A DNA stretch of 64,000 bases. Source: Phellopilus nigrolimitatus (taxonomy: Eukaryota > Basidiomycota > Agaricomycetes > Hymenochaetales > Hymenochaetaceae). The position numbers and the translations under genes were made by a program. This document shows positions 44,403 through 55,613 of this stretch, one piece after another (positions within the stretch are counted from its first letter, which is position 1; the number at the start of each line of letters is the position of its first letter). Location: assembly GCA_021029095.1 (NCBI GenBank), contig JAJOHG010000002.1, positions 434,001 to 498,000 on the forward strand. Reading direction: 5' to 3'. The notes under the pieces are model-generated. The model was not told the origin of the DNA. It searched no databases and saw only the letters and a list, made by a program, of their open reading frames with translations.

Positions 44403-45530
44403 ATGAAGACATACACACCCACCATCGCGCGCCCTAGCGTGCGCCCCTCGACCGATGTCTCCTACTACCCGCCCGGTGTCGCAGAGTGCATGGCGCCGCT
44501 GTTGACGTCGATCCCTCTCCCAATTATCGAGGACGGTTGTACTCCGTCAACACGCGTATCGCGCAGTATGCGTGACGTGCAGCCAGTCTCGCTCTGTTGG
44601 GCGCCGAAAGCCCAGCCTATTAAGCTCCCGCCGAATTGTTATTGCCGCGGATGCTACCCTGCTCAGGCAAGCGCCCAGCAATTATCCCATGGCGGTCATG
44701 AACGGAATGACCTGGACAGAATGGGTGAGTTATTCTGTAAGAGGTGTAGATGAAAATATTTACGCTCGATTTTCCTCGAAATTCAGATGTGTCTCGCCCT
44801 GCCACCCCTGAATCCAAACACAGCCCCCCGTATACGATCCATAGCCCCGCCGTTATCCCTGCGAGACCACTCTCGTGCGGTATTTACACTTCCGCCACGC
44901 AGGCTGAACAAAAGGTCTCGCCGTCGCACACTTCACTTACGACACCACCACCGTCTCCGACACGTGAGCATTCATGGGGCGCACGGACCCCGCGGGGCGC
45001 GCATCGATGGTTACGGGGCTGATATGAACAGCAGTCCTTCTAACGCCCGCCCACTGCCCCCTCCAATTCTCTTTTCGATGCTTTCGCTTCCGAAAAACAA
45101 GCGTGCTCAGCCTTAGGCGCTAGCGCAAGTGACAACCATACCTCCGCGCCTCGGCATCAAGGACCAGCACCCTGTCGTCATTGACCGCAGCTTGGTCGGG
45201 ACATACAAGTAGCCGACGCACCTCGTGCATCGTCAACGAACCACCGCGTAGACGCCCCGGAGCACATGCTCGCGCTCCCTTCGGGTACCACCACATACAA
45301 CTGAAGTTCGATGTCGCGATCTTCCTCGGCCGCTCTTTTGACACACGCAGGTTTCGTGTTCTCGCTTCTGATTTCGATGTTTCCGATGTTTCCGATGTCC
45401 TCGTCCCCCGTCCTTCGATATACCACCAGCATTGAAGCAAAGTTATGTACTTGTACATGTATTGAATACATTCTTGTTCCGCAGTTGCCAGAAGCGTTTG
45501 TTGACAGGGTATTTCCACTTATATGAGCGC
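44403..45530 (+). pseudogene. Probable decayed DUF6699-like paralogue D
   Basis: Exon-like blocks 44403-44724 and 44787-44963 join in frame and encode a family-like low-complexity N-terminus (DVSYYPPGVAECMAP, then SPAVIPARPLSCGIYTS), again ending on a phase-1 GT donor. The expected domain exon is broken. At 45168-45202 the peptide HPVVIDRSLVG recalls HPVLAADTSLV of copy C with one residue missing, but stop codons follow at once and no FPW or VDWLG motif is found. I read it as a copy whose domain exon has decayed. Confidence 0.35.
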
Positions 45531-45939
45531 CAAACGCCTGCGGAGGAAGTCCGGGGCATTATTACACGTCCTAGACGACCGGAGCCTGCAGCACGAACAG
45601 CTTAGCGCACTGGAGGAGGCGTTTGGGTGGTCGGCGGTGTAGACACAGCCATACTGAGGCCACACGCTTCGATGTCGGGAAGATTGTTATAGCTCTTTCG
45701 AAAGCAGTCCACGGAAGATCGATGAGAGACAAGAAGTCAGAAATGCTTAGTACATGTGTTGCGCTGAGACTGTCAGAAGCAAGCAGTCGGTTTGATGGAG
45801 GGAGACGATTAGATTGCTTAGTTCAAACGAGTAAGATTGCACACCCGGCTATTACCGAACCCATCCCCATCCCATATGCATGTCGCGGGTCCGCTCCGGG
45901 TTGCCTCAGCAGCCTCATCGATATTGATACGTCGTGTGT
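45531..45939. other. Intergenic
   Basis: No gene is supported. Confidence 0.35.
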
Positions 45940-46238
45940 ACAGATAGGTCAGAAAAGTCTTCGCCCCCTGAAAAAGGAAGGCGGTTCCCGCCTGCGTAGC
46001 AAAGGCTGCCGCGTCTTCGCTCACCATTGCCTACAGTGTGCTGCCAGTTCAACACATCCAAAAGATAGTTAACAAATATGTATTGTATGCTTATGATATG
46101 CATCTAAAGCAAAGATCATGCGCAATCAAACAATATTTGATACCGTCTTTGTGTCGACAAGGCGGACGGGAACTGCCTTCCTTTTTTAGCGCGGGGGGGG
46201 GGGGGGGGGCGCTGAAGACTTTTCTGACCCATCTGTAT
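45940..46238. repeat. Imperfect inverted repeat (MITE-like) enclosing a G17 run
   Basis: The left arm 45940-45995 (GGTCAGAAAAGTCTTC ... AAAAAGGAAGGCGGTTCCCG) pairs with the right arm at about 46160-46238 in inverted orientation. There are several mismatches, and the G/C run disrupts one arm. The 17-G homopolymer at 46193-46209 is itself flanked by AGCGC and GCGCT. This is probably a small non-autonomous element or a local foldback. Confidence 0.6.
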
Positions 46239-47353
46239 GTTATGATTGGTGTATAACTATGTGTAGATTCAAAATAAACGTGCATAGAGTCTGATAGTCC
46301 ACTTGGGCACTTTCTTACGGATAAGGGCTGTAAGATATTACACATACCTCAGCAGAAAAAAATTGAAAATGAAGAAAGATAAAGTTTCTAAGTTCCTCAA
46401 ATTTATGTTTTTATCCATAGTTTATTCTTCTTTCAATATCGCGACCGTTTGGTATATGCCAGATAGTATGATGTGAAGAGCTTCAGCACAGAACATGAGC
46501 AATATTAAATTGGTCCACGAGAGTAAATGGGTAGTAAGATCATACAGTACACAAAAGAGAAAAATTACACCCTTTTTTGGAAGCAGCTCGACCTCAGTTC
46601 TACCCTCAAAACCACAGATTCGCTTGCTCGTATGACAGAGCCCCGGTTCTGATCAAGGCGCGGGACGAACTCGACCATTACACTGATATCCCATTCCTCC
46701 TCTGTCATTCAAACTTCCAGCACGATGGTCCGTGTGAGCACAGGAAAAACAGTCTGTGATGGTTCTATATCAAGCATTACAATAGATGTGTTTGCGCGTC
46801 TGATAATGAACGCCTCGCGGACAGTTCACGGGCTCGGACTGTATGTACATGTACAATTCTCTTAAAAACTTGTGTTCATCCCCGAATCGTGACTTCAGCA
46901 GAGTTTGATATGAGCATCCACTACACGGAGAATCTAGATTAGAATCGTCCTAAGTAATCCTTGGAGCTTTTCGGAGCATATATTTGAAGAGTATTTGTGA
47001 AAGGGACAAAAGATCAGACGAAGGTGGGTTTCCAATGCATCAACTTGAAGGCCAGGCTGCCTAGGCGAGGCTTGTCTATCCATAGAGTTTCTCAGTTCGG
47101 AGTCTACATGTAATAGAACTTGAATGTCTTATTAGACAATACAAACAAGTGGAGAAACTTCAGAAGGGCCGTTTTGGCTCGAGCGAGATGAGGTCGCTGA
47201 TCATGCATTACTCGATTTGGAAACGTCTCCGCTTCGAAATGTCCGCGTGCTGCTTACGTGGGATTGCTTCCGTCGAAAATTTGGCAGACGACTTAGACTG
47301 ACGATTGAGATTGACCGCCGTTGGTTTACAACGCATAATAATTCGGAGTACAA
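46239..47353. other. Intergenic upstream of LYAR
   Basis: It is AT-rich, with no supported gene. The LYAR promoter presumably lies at its right end. Confidence 0.4.
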
Positions 47354-49186
47354 ATGGTGTCCTTCCAGTAAGGATACGCGCAGCATTATTTGATAACATT
47401 GCTCATTATAATTCTACCAGATGCGATGGTTCGTGGGACCTCAGGAATACTGTGTTGTCAAGCTAACTATCAACACAGCGTGCCAGGACGTGGTAAAAAA
47501 GCCCAAGCTCGACGCCCACTCCTATCGGTGCTATGCATCATTCACCTGCGTGGACTGCAGTACAACCTTCAACAGTCCTCGTGAATGGAAGGGCCACACA
47601 CAATGCATCACAGAGGCGGAGAAATATCAGAAGGGCTTGTATAAAGGGAAGAAAGCTGTACGTCCTCTTCTTCTTCGGGTAGATTTATCTGTTCATTTAT
47701 ACTCACAAGCACCAGGATGGAGCAAGCGGTCCTCGGGGAGAACATACAAGGTCCGCAAAGCCCACACATCAAAGCACTGCCTCGAACGCAAACCCAGCAC
47801 AAGAGCCCATGCCTGCCAAAAACGATCCGCAGGCCTCATCCTTGCGGGAAAAGGGTATGTTACTTACTATTTTCACTTTCCTTGTTCCGTTTTTGCTCGA
47901 TTCCGCGTGGCTCTAGCCTGCGCTTCGGCGCTCGCTCGTTCTCGGTCCCCCAATCTCCCGCATGCTTGATTGCAATAGTGCTTGTCAAGTATTTATTTGC
48001 GTTTTTAGTCATGCGTGGAAAGTGGGGACAATTTTGCGGCAGTCGATATTACGGGCAGATAAGAGCAGACGGCGTAGATTACAGGCGCGCGGACTCCAGA
48101 AGCCAGTTTCATTGCAAGTTCCGACAAAGATTTATATTTGTTTGTTCTGCCTTGCCCATTATTGCTCGATGAACCTACGCTAATAACATTTCCCCCCCTT
48201 TGATTACTCGTGGCCCATCTTCATTTCCTTCCATCATCTTCGGCACGTGCTTTCTCTGGCTATTCCAGACGGTCACGGAACGGTGAAAGTGGCTACCGCA
48301 AATGCAGATATGGAAAAGAACGCCGAACCAGTGGACAAGGAGAAGAGGAAGAAAGACAATGAAAGTAAGAAAAGGAAGCGGAAACTCGAGGCAGCCGTCA
48401 CATCAACCGCAAGCGCAGAGCCGACGTCAGCGGGGGCTGAGGTCGAACTTGTAGAGGAAGAAGAGAAGAAGAAAAAGAAAAAGAAGAAACGGAAGGACGA
48501 GGCTGTGGAAAACGCAGGTGCAGATAGGAAGACGAAGGTGAGCTCGGATTTGTTGTGCTCGTCTATTTGGGTTTTGACCGCTCTTTAGATCAAATCTTCC
48601 GAGAGCGCTAGCAATGTCAGCACAGAAGTGCATTCAGCAATTTCAGACTCACAAGCACCGAAAGCAAAAAAGGAAAAGAAGGACAAGAAGGATAACAAGA
48701 ATGAGACAGATAAGGAGCAGAGCGGCAAAGTTAATGCTCCGACTGCGCTTGATTCAATGAAAGAGCTCTCCTCTGCTGAAGAGCAGAACAATGGACCAGT
48801 TGTACGTGTCTCTGAAGTCGTTGCTATCGATAACCATCGTTGATATACATTCGGATAAGGAGAAAAAACACAGGATGAAGCCTGAAAAAGAGGGGGGTAA
48901 AAGCAACACGGTAGAGTCCGTCTCTGACGACCTGGATGGTGATCAAAGGAAGAAGTCGAAGAAAAACAGGAGGCGAAAGGAGGACGGACAAACAAATGGG
49001 GACGCAAGTGAAACCGCGGTGCCGGTCGAATCTGTAAATGACATAGGAACGAAGGCGTCTACGCTTAAGCGCAAGCGCAAGCGGTCCGAGAAGGACGAGC
49101 CTGATGGATCACTAGATGATGTCATGAGGAAAGGAAAGAAGGGGGAAAAGGCGAAAAAGAAAAAGGCCGAGATTTGCGCTTCGTAA
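47354..49186 (+). CDS. LYAR-type nucleolar zinc-finger protein
   Basis: Seven exons (47354-47367, 47421-47428, 47479-47657, 47716-47854, 48269-48537, 48589-48801, 48860-49186) give 382 residues. The N-terminus MVSFQCDACQDVVKKPKLDA is a strong LYAR match. Finger 1 uses C6, C9, H21 and C25; finger 2 uses C31, C34, H47 and C50 (CVDCSTTF ... HTQC), followed by EAEKYQKGLYKGKK. The rest is lysine/glutamate-rich, with nuclear/nucleolar-type runs (EEKKKKKKKKRKDE). LYAR proteins sit in the nucleolus and act in ribosome biogenesis and growth control. The first coding exons are only 14 and 8 nt, and without them the first zinc cysteine is lost, which is why I chose this start. The intron 47855-48268 is 414 nt, far longer than its neighbours. 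Confidence 0.92.
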
Positions 49187-49412
49187 ATATTGTGACTGTT
49201 GGGATTTTGCTAACGTTGCTTACCCCGTCAATTAAGTCTTTATCAATGATGCGTCCAAGTTCTGCAATATGCGATTTATTCTACGAGGTATTTGGGTTGT
49301 TTGGGTGTTGATTGTGGTTTGTTTGTGTTGACGCGATGATCGACGCGACGCGTCGGTTTGTGCCGACTTGCGTTACTGTAGGTCAGCCTCTATCGCTCTC
49401 CACTATCCCGTC

Positions 49413-50327
49413 ATGGGAAACAAACCGCCTAAAGGTCGTCCTTCGGCTCTCTTACGACATTTTTCTTACATGCCACCCGCGACGAACACAAACAACTTCA
49501 ATATTGACTCATGGCCTACTAGGCCACCCGGCCTGCCAGTGGAGACGCCGCAGTGGGTGGAGCGCCAAAAGCGTCGCCACTTGTCTTGGTCGGGTCAGCC
49601 CAAACAACGCCCTCCGTCCCCGTTCAGTACCGCAGCTACCGCGTCTGACAGTCAGGAGGTTGTATCGGTAGACACAGGTGACTTCTCGAGCGGATCATCT
49701 TGTACGCGCCTTTTCTAGACGACTTTGTTATAGATCGCGTCATTAACATTCAGCTCCCTTTCCCTTTCAGCCCGTTACTCAGGCTTCAACTCTTCAATTT
49801 ACTCCCCGCAGATATTCAATTCCCTCCCATCTCAGATCCATGCGCTATGCGACGCAACCTTCACGCCTCTCGTGTGGGACGTCCGTCAGGAACCTAAGAC
49901 TCTTTACACATCTCACTCCGCGTCGCGCTTCTTCGGTCCGAACGCGCTCTCCTTTCCTCTTACCTCAACGGGCGCCGGCCATATCTGCATCCTCAGCCAT
50001 GACTTTCCGTGGACAATCGAGCTTGGTCCAAAATCGCGTGCCATCACCGCGAGCGAAATGCTTCATGCGCTGTTCGACCTTCTTAACAAGAATTTAGACG
50101 ATATTGTGTGGGGCATGGCAGACACGAGGGCGAAGGCAAGAACCGAGCGCGCATGGAAGAGGAGGTTGGACGCAGACGCAGACGCAAAGCTCAAGAACGT
50201 GGACTGGCTGGGGAAGTGCTATATGTTCAAGGGACTCTATCGCGACGACAAATTTGCGCAGCAGCGATTGCAGCCGGGGACTACACCTGTCTCGGAGACT
50301 TGGCTTGTGAGCTTCGCGGAATCCTGA
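49413..50327 (+). CDS. DUF6699-like paralogue E
   Basis: Two exons (49413-49701 and 49771-50327) with a 69-nt phase-1 intron (donor GTACGC) give 281 residues. The N-terminus begins MGNKPPKGRPSALLRHFSY, a possible myristoylation-like MG start, and is proline-rich. The domain is the most divergent copy: IHALCDATFTPLVWDVRQEP, GHICILSHDFPWTIELG, ITASEMLHALFDLLN, LKNVDWLGKCYMFKGLYRDD and ETWLVSF. It is separated from B-D by LYAR. Its function is unknown. Confidence 0.85.
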
Positions 50328-52314
50328 AATAACTCTGCATCAAATCTGTCCGCTCGTTCTATAACCAAAACGTCTGCTAGCTTTTTTCGCCTTGTGATTT
50401 CGACTTTTCTCCCTGTGTATCAAGCTTCCTCGAACTCCATGACGCCATATCGGATGCACTCTGCTCCAGCCATCGAATTAGGTTGTGTTATAGCACACAT
50501 AGTGTATAATCAGTCATGCTCGGTCTAATACACTACTTCGCTGCCATTTCAGATAAACATCATATCCTTGTCAGAATCCACTTTCGTACTCTTCCTCTTC
50601 CACTCGTCCCCAATTATCTAGATAACTTGACTGGCCCCGATTGCTTTGCTTCCGCAAACTAGTGATTCTGGGGGCTAAATGCAATGCCTGGGCTTCAAGT
50701 CGCTACAGAGATTGCAGAGGTCAGTCATATATTGACCAGTCATTCAGGGCGCGATCGGGAATATCTGCTAAGTAGTCCGTGAGTACTTATCGACGGTCTC
50801 GGATACTTAGGATGCCGTTCGCTAGGCTATGTAAAGCTCTGACCTCTGAAAAGAACAGTCTCAGGAGACGCGGTCAAACTTGGGGCGAAAGGTTCTGGTC
50901 ACTCACTAAGGGTGATGCAAGTCGATCCGAGTCTTGAGAAATCAGAATTTTTTGTCATCGGCGAACGCCGTAACGAGCGCTGGTTTATATTTCTGCCCTG
51001 CTTCGTCTTTCATCCGCCTTGTAAGCACGGCTAAGCTATGCTATGTAACGATACTGTTGGCTGATATTCGATATATTCTAGAGTCTTCGTGTCTTCGTAC
51101 AATAATTGACCGATATCAGCTAGTTTTTCGTTTTCCGGGCAGGGATGAACATTTTATCATGCAGTGCTTTTGAATCCGACAGTAGTCTGTCTACGTCGTT
51201 TGGTGAAACTCGAACGCCACTAGCAATTTTTATACCGACTCGAAGCACTAAGAGATGGGTTTAGATACTCTGCTAATCCAGGCTACATTTATGCTGTGAG
51301 TCCCCCAGCTCTTTACTACAACGTTTAAAAAGAGCAGCTCAACAGTTCTATATAAGCAATTATGCATCAAACGGTGCTGAGATGAACCGAGGCATTCCTA
51401 CGCCCAATCCATTTCAAACTTCATGACATGCTGGCAAACATACCATTAGCTTTCAGTTGAGCATGAATGTCTTTGACCTGACCTGTATGTGGCCTTACAT
51501 GTATTCCTCTTTTATGGTATGCATCCTAAAACCCCATTTACGCCAATTGCACTTAGCTTCCAAAAGAAAGAAAAAAAGGAGAAACTCGAAGTTCCTCGGT
51601 CTCGGTAGTGATGCGAGGTGCGCCGGCGTTTCGGCGTGCTGCATTGGCAGTAGCCATGTGTGTCCAATTTTAATACCGCTATAATATGTTTTCACTCAAA
51701 ACTGTTTTTTCAAGGACGGAGCCATAGCAACAAACTGCCTCCCTGTCATACAAGACGCGTAGAACCTTTCATATAAAGGCTGACACATTTGTACTATATT
51801 GTCTAGACGAGTAAAAACAGAATTTTAGCTATATCCGTTTGTTTCAAAGCGAGGCTATCGCAAATTCCTCGTCGACTCTGTCTTGTTTCTTGGTGTATGA
51901 TATCAAATTGATGCATAAAATTCAAGCTTAAGCGATTGGACATCATTTTCGTCTTTAAGCATTGGCCGACATCGCTGTTGTGTCTATTTTACAATTCTAT
52001 CGAAAAGAAACATTTTTTCTTGCGTGTAACTGAGATCGGTCAGGCAGTCTTTGTCCGAGCGTTGAATCAAGAAAGAGAGCTATCATGAAATCTAAATCAG
52101 GGAACTTACTTCTTCCTAATATCGAAGCTCAAGTAAGTCTCAGATAGAGTGCATTTCTCTTTTTGCGATTATTCAATTCACGAGGATCGTCGTAGCAGCC
52201 ACACATGCCGAAAGCGGAAGCATAACGGCGACTCCAAATGAAGAAGTTCTCTTTTACATAAGCCGTGCTACAGAATCGATCGCGTCCGCACACTGTTTGC
52301 AACGAACGACCACC
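50328..52314. other. 2 kb intergenic, no gene seen
   Basis: Only short frames are present (for example 50934-51173). No splice series, tRNA or repeat was recognised. Confidence 0.4.
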
Positions 52315-53866
52315 ATGCACTCATTGCAGGTATGTCGTTAGAACACGTACTCTAAACTTAGCGTTGACTCTATTTTCGCTGCTTGGTAGAGAAACTACTG
52401 GGCAGTTCGCGACTACCTAAGCCCGGTGAGAAGCATAGAACGCGTCGGTTATCGCGTCAAGTCCTGATGCAGAGGTTGCAGGTGCTGAAAGAGAGCAAAT
52501 TCAAGGAACATGGCAGAATTACGCCTGGTACGAAGGTTTGCTTCATATGCAGGATACTATGTGGTGCTAATCGCATGCGTATAGAGGAGTTCGTAGCTGC
52601 AGGCGATTTCCTGACATACAAGTTTGGTGTGTGGACTTGGTGAGCATACCGACGGCTCCGTTACTACTGCATAGTTATTGGGAGTTGCGCGATAGGGAAA
52701 AAGGTGATGCATCCAAGACCAGAGATTACTTGCCTGCCGACAGGCAGTATCTAATCACACGCGGAGGTCTGGCGTGAATTTATATGGCGTCCATGATCCT
52801 GTGTGCTGACACGCAATCCTTTTCGTCAGTTCCTTGTCTGCGCCGCGCCGCTTCTCTTGCGTATACAGATGCGGATGAAGACGCTGAGCGCCTTCTCTCT
52901 TTCTCCGACTCGCTTGCTCCCGCGGATGGTGACGAATGGGTGGAGACACACGCAGGTCGCAAGGCCTCACACAACGCCAACACCCCAGGCGATATCGAAG
53001 ACATCCCCGATTTAGATGATGGTCCAACTGAGAGTGCTACTGATGCTATGGGGGAATTGTCTCTGTCGGGAGCGAAGAATGCTCAGGCAAACGAGACGCC
53101 GGACTTGGATGAGATTCCTGATATGGACGAAGACTTGGAGGAAGGGGATGACGAAGCAACCGCTGCGCCTTCGAAGACTCCTATTAGCAATGTGACGGAG
53201 GCAAAGTGAGCTACCTTTTTCTTCATGTAGATGAGCTAATGATATTAATCAGCATGTTTACAATCAAACTTTTGTCCGCCAAGCGAGATTGAAGTTTCTA
53301 GAGGGAACTTGCTCCAAGTCCGGACCTACGACGTGATGATAACATACGATAAGTTTTATCAGACTCCAGCTGTCTGGTTACTTGGCTATGATGAGGTATT
53401 CCTTCTCGTTTCATTGTTCTCGTCTGCGGTTTTACAGAATCTCTGCGAATAGAATGGGACGCCTCTCAAACCTGCACAGATTTTCCAGGACGTGCCGGCT
53501 GATCACGCCTTCAAAACTGTCACTATCGAGCCCTTCCTCCACTCTACCAGCCTCCAAGCCGCCCTTGTCCATCCTTGCAAACACGCGAGCGTGATGAGAA
53601 AGATTATCGAGCGTATGAATACAGGCGTTGTGGAGGAGCAACGAAAACTTAGCGGGGGGCCGTCTGCAAGCCTGAAGGACAAGGAAGGGAAGAAAAAGTG
53701 GCTCTTCCGACGCACGAGCGGTAGCAAGGATGACAAATTGCCACCAAACACGGGTGAAGAGGAAGAGGTTGAGGGCATGAGGGTGGACTACTATTTGGTT
53801 ATCTTTCTGAAGTTCATTGCTTCCATCGTTCCGACGATCGAGGTAGACTCGACTACATCCCTCTGA
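52315..53866 (+). CDS. ATG3: Autophagy E2-like enzyme ATG3
   Basis: Eight exons (52315-52329, 52390-52425, 52482-52527, 52585-52639, 52696-52766, 52830-53205, 53284-53395, 53453-53866) give 374 residues. Family landmarks are [56 protein letters not shown], a long acidic flexible region ([18 protein letters not shown]), [20 protein letters not shown] and the catalytic HPCKHASVM with Cys279. ATG3 forms a thioester with ATG8 and transfers it to phosphatidylethanolamine, stimulated by the ATG12-ATG5 conjugate. A basic insertion ([13 protein letters not shown]) interrupts the C-terminal part and looks lineage-specific. The first coding exon is 15 nt (MHSLQ). Confidence is high because every junction restores a conserved motif. 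Confidence 0.97.
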
Positions 53867-55613
53867 TCATACAAGAAGGGTTCCTAATGCCGTGGACGTA
53901 AGGTTGCAAAACCTAGATACCTTTTTACTCATCTGAAATGCGGAAAAGTTGACATGTATACGCCATCGAATGTTCACTAGTTGTACAACTCACAAATGTA
54001 TGCCGGAACGTCCTGGTTCTTCCCTCGACTTCCGTATCACTGCTTATCTCACAACGTCTTCCACGGGAATTACGTGCGAGCGGATTAACTTATCGATGCA
54101 TTCAGTTAAATGTACAATGGCTCGACCGGATAAATGCAGAATAGCATCATACTAGTTAACACAATTAGAGAGATGTCTTTTTTTCTGATTTCTAATAATA
54201 AGGAATCTCGTGGCTCAAATCAAGTTCTGACTGAGGAATTGTGGGTTAAAATTTGATTCCTCGGCGGCTCGAAGACAACGATCCAGGATACACTCCATTA
54301 ATTGCAGTTTGTCTCGTATAATTGTTGTGCACTTGAATAGTCATTCTTTCGGACTTAAAACTATCTGCTTCATTTTATCTCATGGCCGAATTTGCTTGGA
54401 TTTAACTGTGGCTTGAAGCTGACTACTACTGCCTATATATGGAAATCTACTGAACGATCGACGAGATCCTGATTTAACGATCATGCAGCAGACTTTTTGG
54501 TCTCTTGTGCGTCGCTTCACGGGACCATGAAGATCGGCCAGACGAAGGGTGCCGATAAGTGAAAAAAGCTAGTATTTCAGTCGAGAGCTTCACTCTGCTC
54601 ACTAAAACCTCTTAAACGAACTACAACAGGCTACGATGGAATTTCCATTCGCCTAATATTATTGGACGCGATATAGCAATTAAAAGAGCAGATTTACAAC
54701 GCCATGGTTTTCACTGTAAATAATTTGTCGGCATGCATACTCGAGCTAAGGGCGAATTATACTGACGCCGGTAAATCCATCGACAAAGAAGGAAGGTCTC
54801 GTTCATCTACAGCACCGCGAAAACCATCACGGAGTGAGAGTTTTCGAAATTCGCCGATGAGCATCCCGGAACTGAGACGCGGCACAGGACTAAAGTTGTG
54901 TCGACGTCAATCACTTAATATCTTTGACGCACTCGTTCGCGGATACTGTTATTCCCAAAGCGACACAAAGCATCGTCAACTGTTTGCCCCTACTATCAAA
55001 GCATCTTCAGTTCCGATCTATCAAGCTAGCCCAGGCGTCCAGGACTTGCAGACGTAGGACGGCGTTCATTTCACATTTTTTTTTGTGCACTTGACGCCAC
55101 ATTCGCCTCTGAGTCGCAGGTGGACTTATCCGTGATCCGTTGTATATGTGGTAGAATACGGATAGGCACATGCAGAAGGCGAGACTGGAGATACAAAGCC
55201 GTTTGTGAAGATTTTGGAAGGTGAATCAGAATTGCGCAGCTCGACAATAGCAGGGTTAAGACGGTGTTCCGCGTCTGGACGTGAGCCGAGCGCATGATGC
55301 ACTTTTAGTGGTCAAAATTAGCGCAAAAATCAAAATTAAAAAAAATTAAAAAAAGAAAGAAAGAAAGAAAACTCCTTGAAGGTTCGCCCAAGAGCTAGTC
55401 AAGATATCAGATATCAGAATTAACGAGTAGCGACACGTCACTTTTCAAACGTCGCTAAAAAGGCTACAATTTCGTAGACGTGGTAATATGGCTGCCGGCG
55501 GTAAATCGACACCGACATCAAAATCTCACGAATACAAATTAAACCGAACACTCTCGCGTAGTTCTGTACATGTACATGTACAATCCTCTGCCTCCATCGA
55601 TCCAGCACCGACT
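53867..55613. other. Intergenic between ATG3 and PIG-U; one weak frame and a GAAA microsatellite
   Basis: An open frame at 54704-55057 (117 codons, beginning MVFTVNNLSACILELRANY) has no recognised domain. A/GAAA-rich simple sequence lies at 55321-55371 and a TGTACATGTACATGTACA palindrome near 55566. No other gene is supported. Confidence 0.35.
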
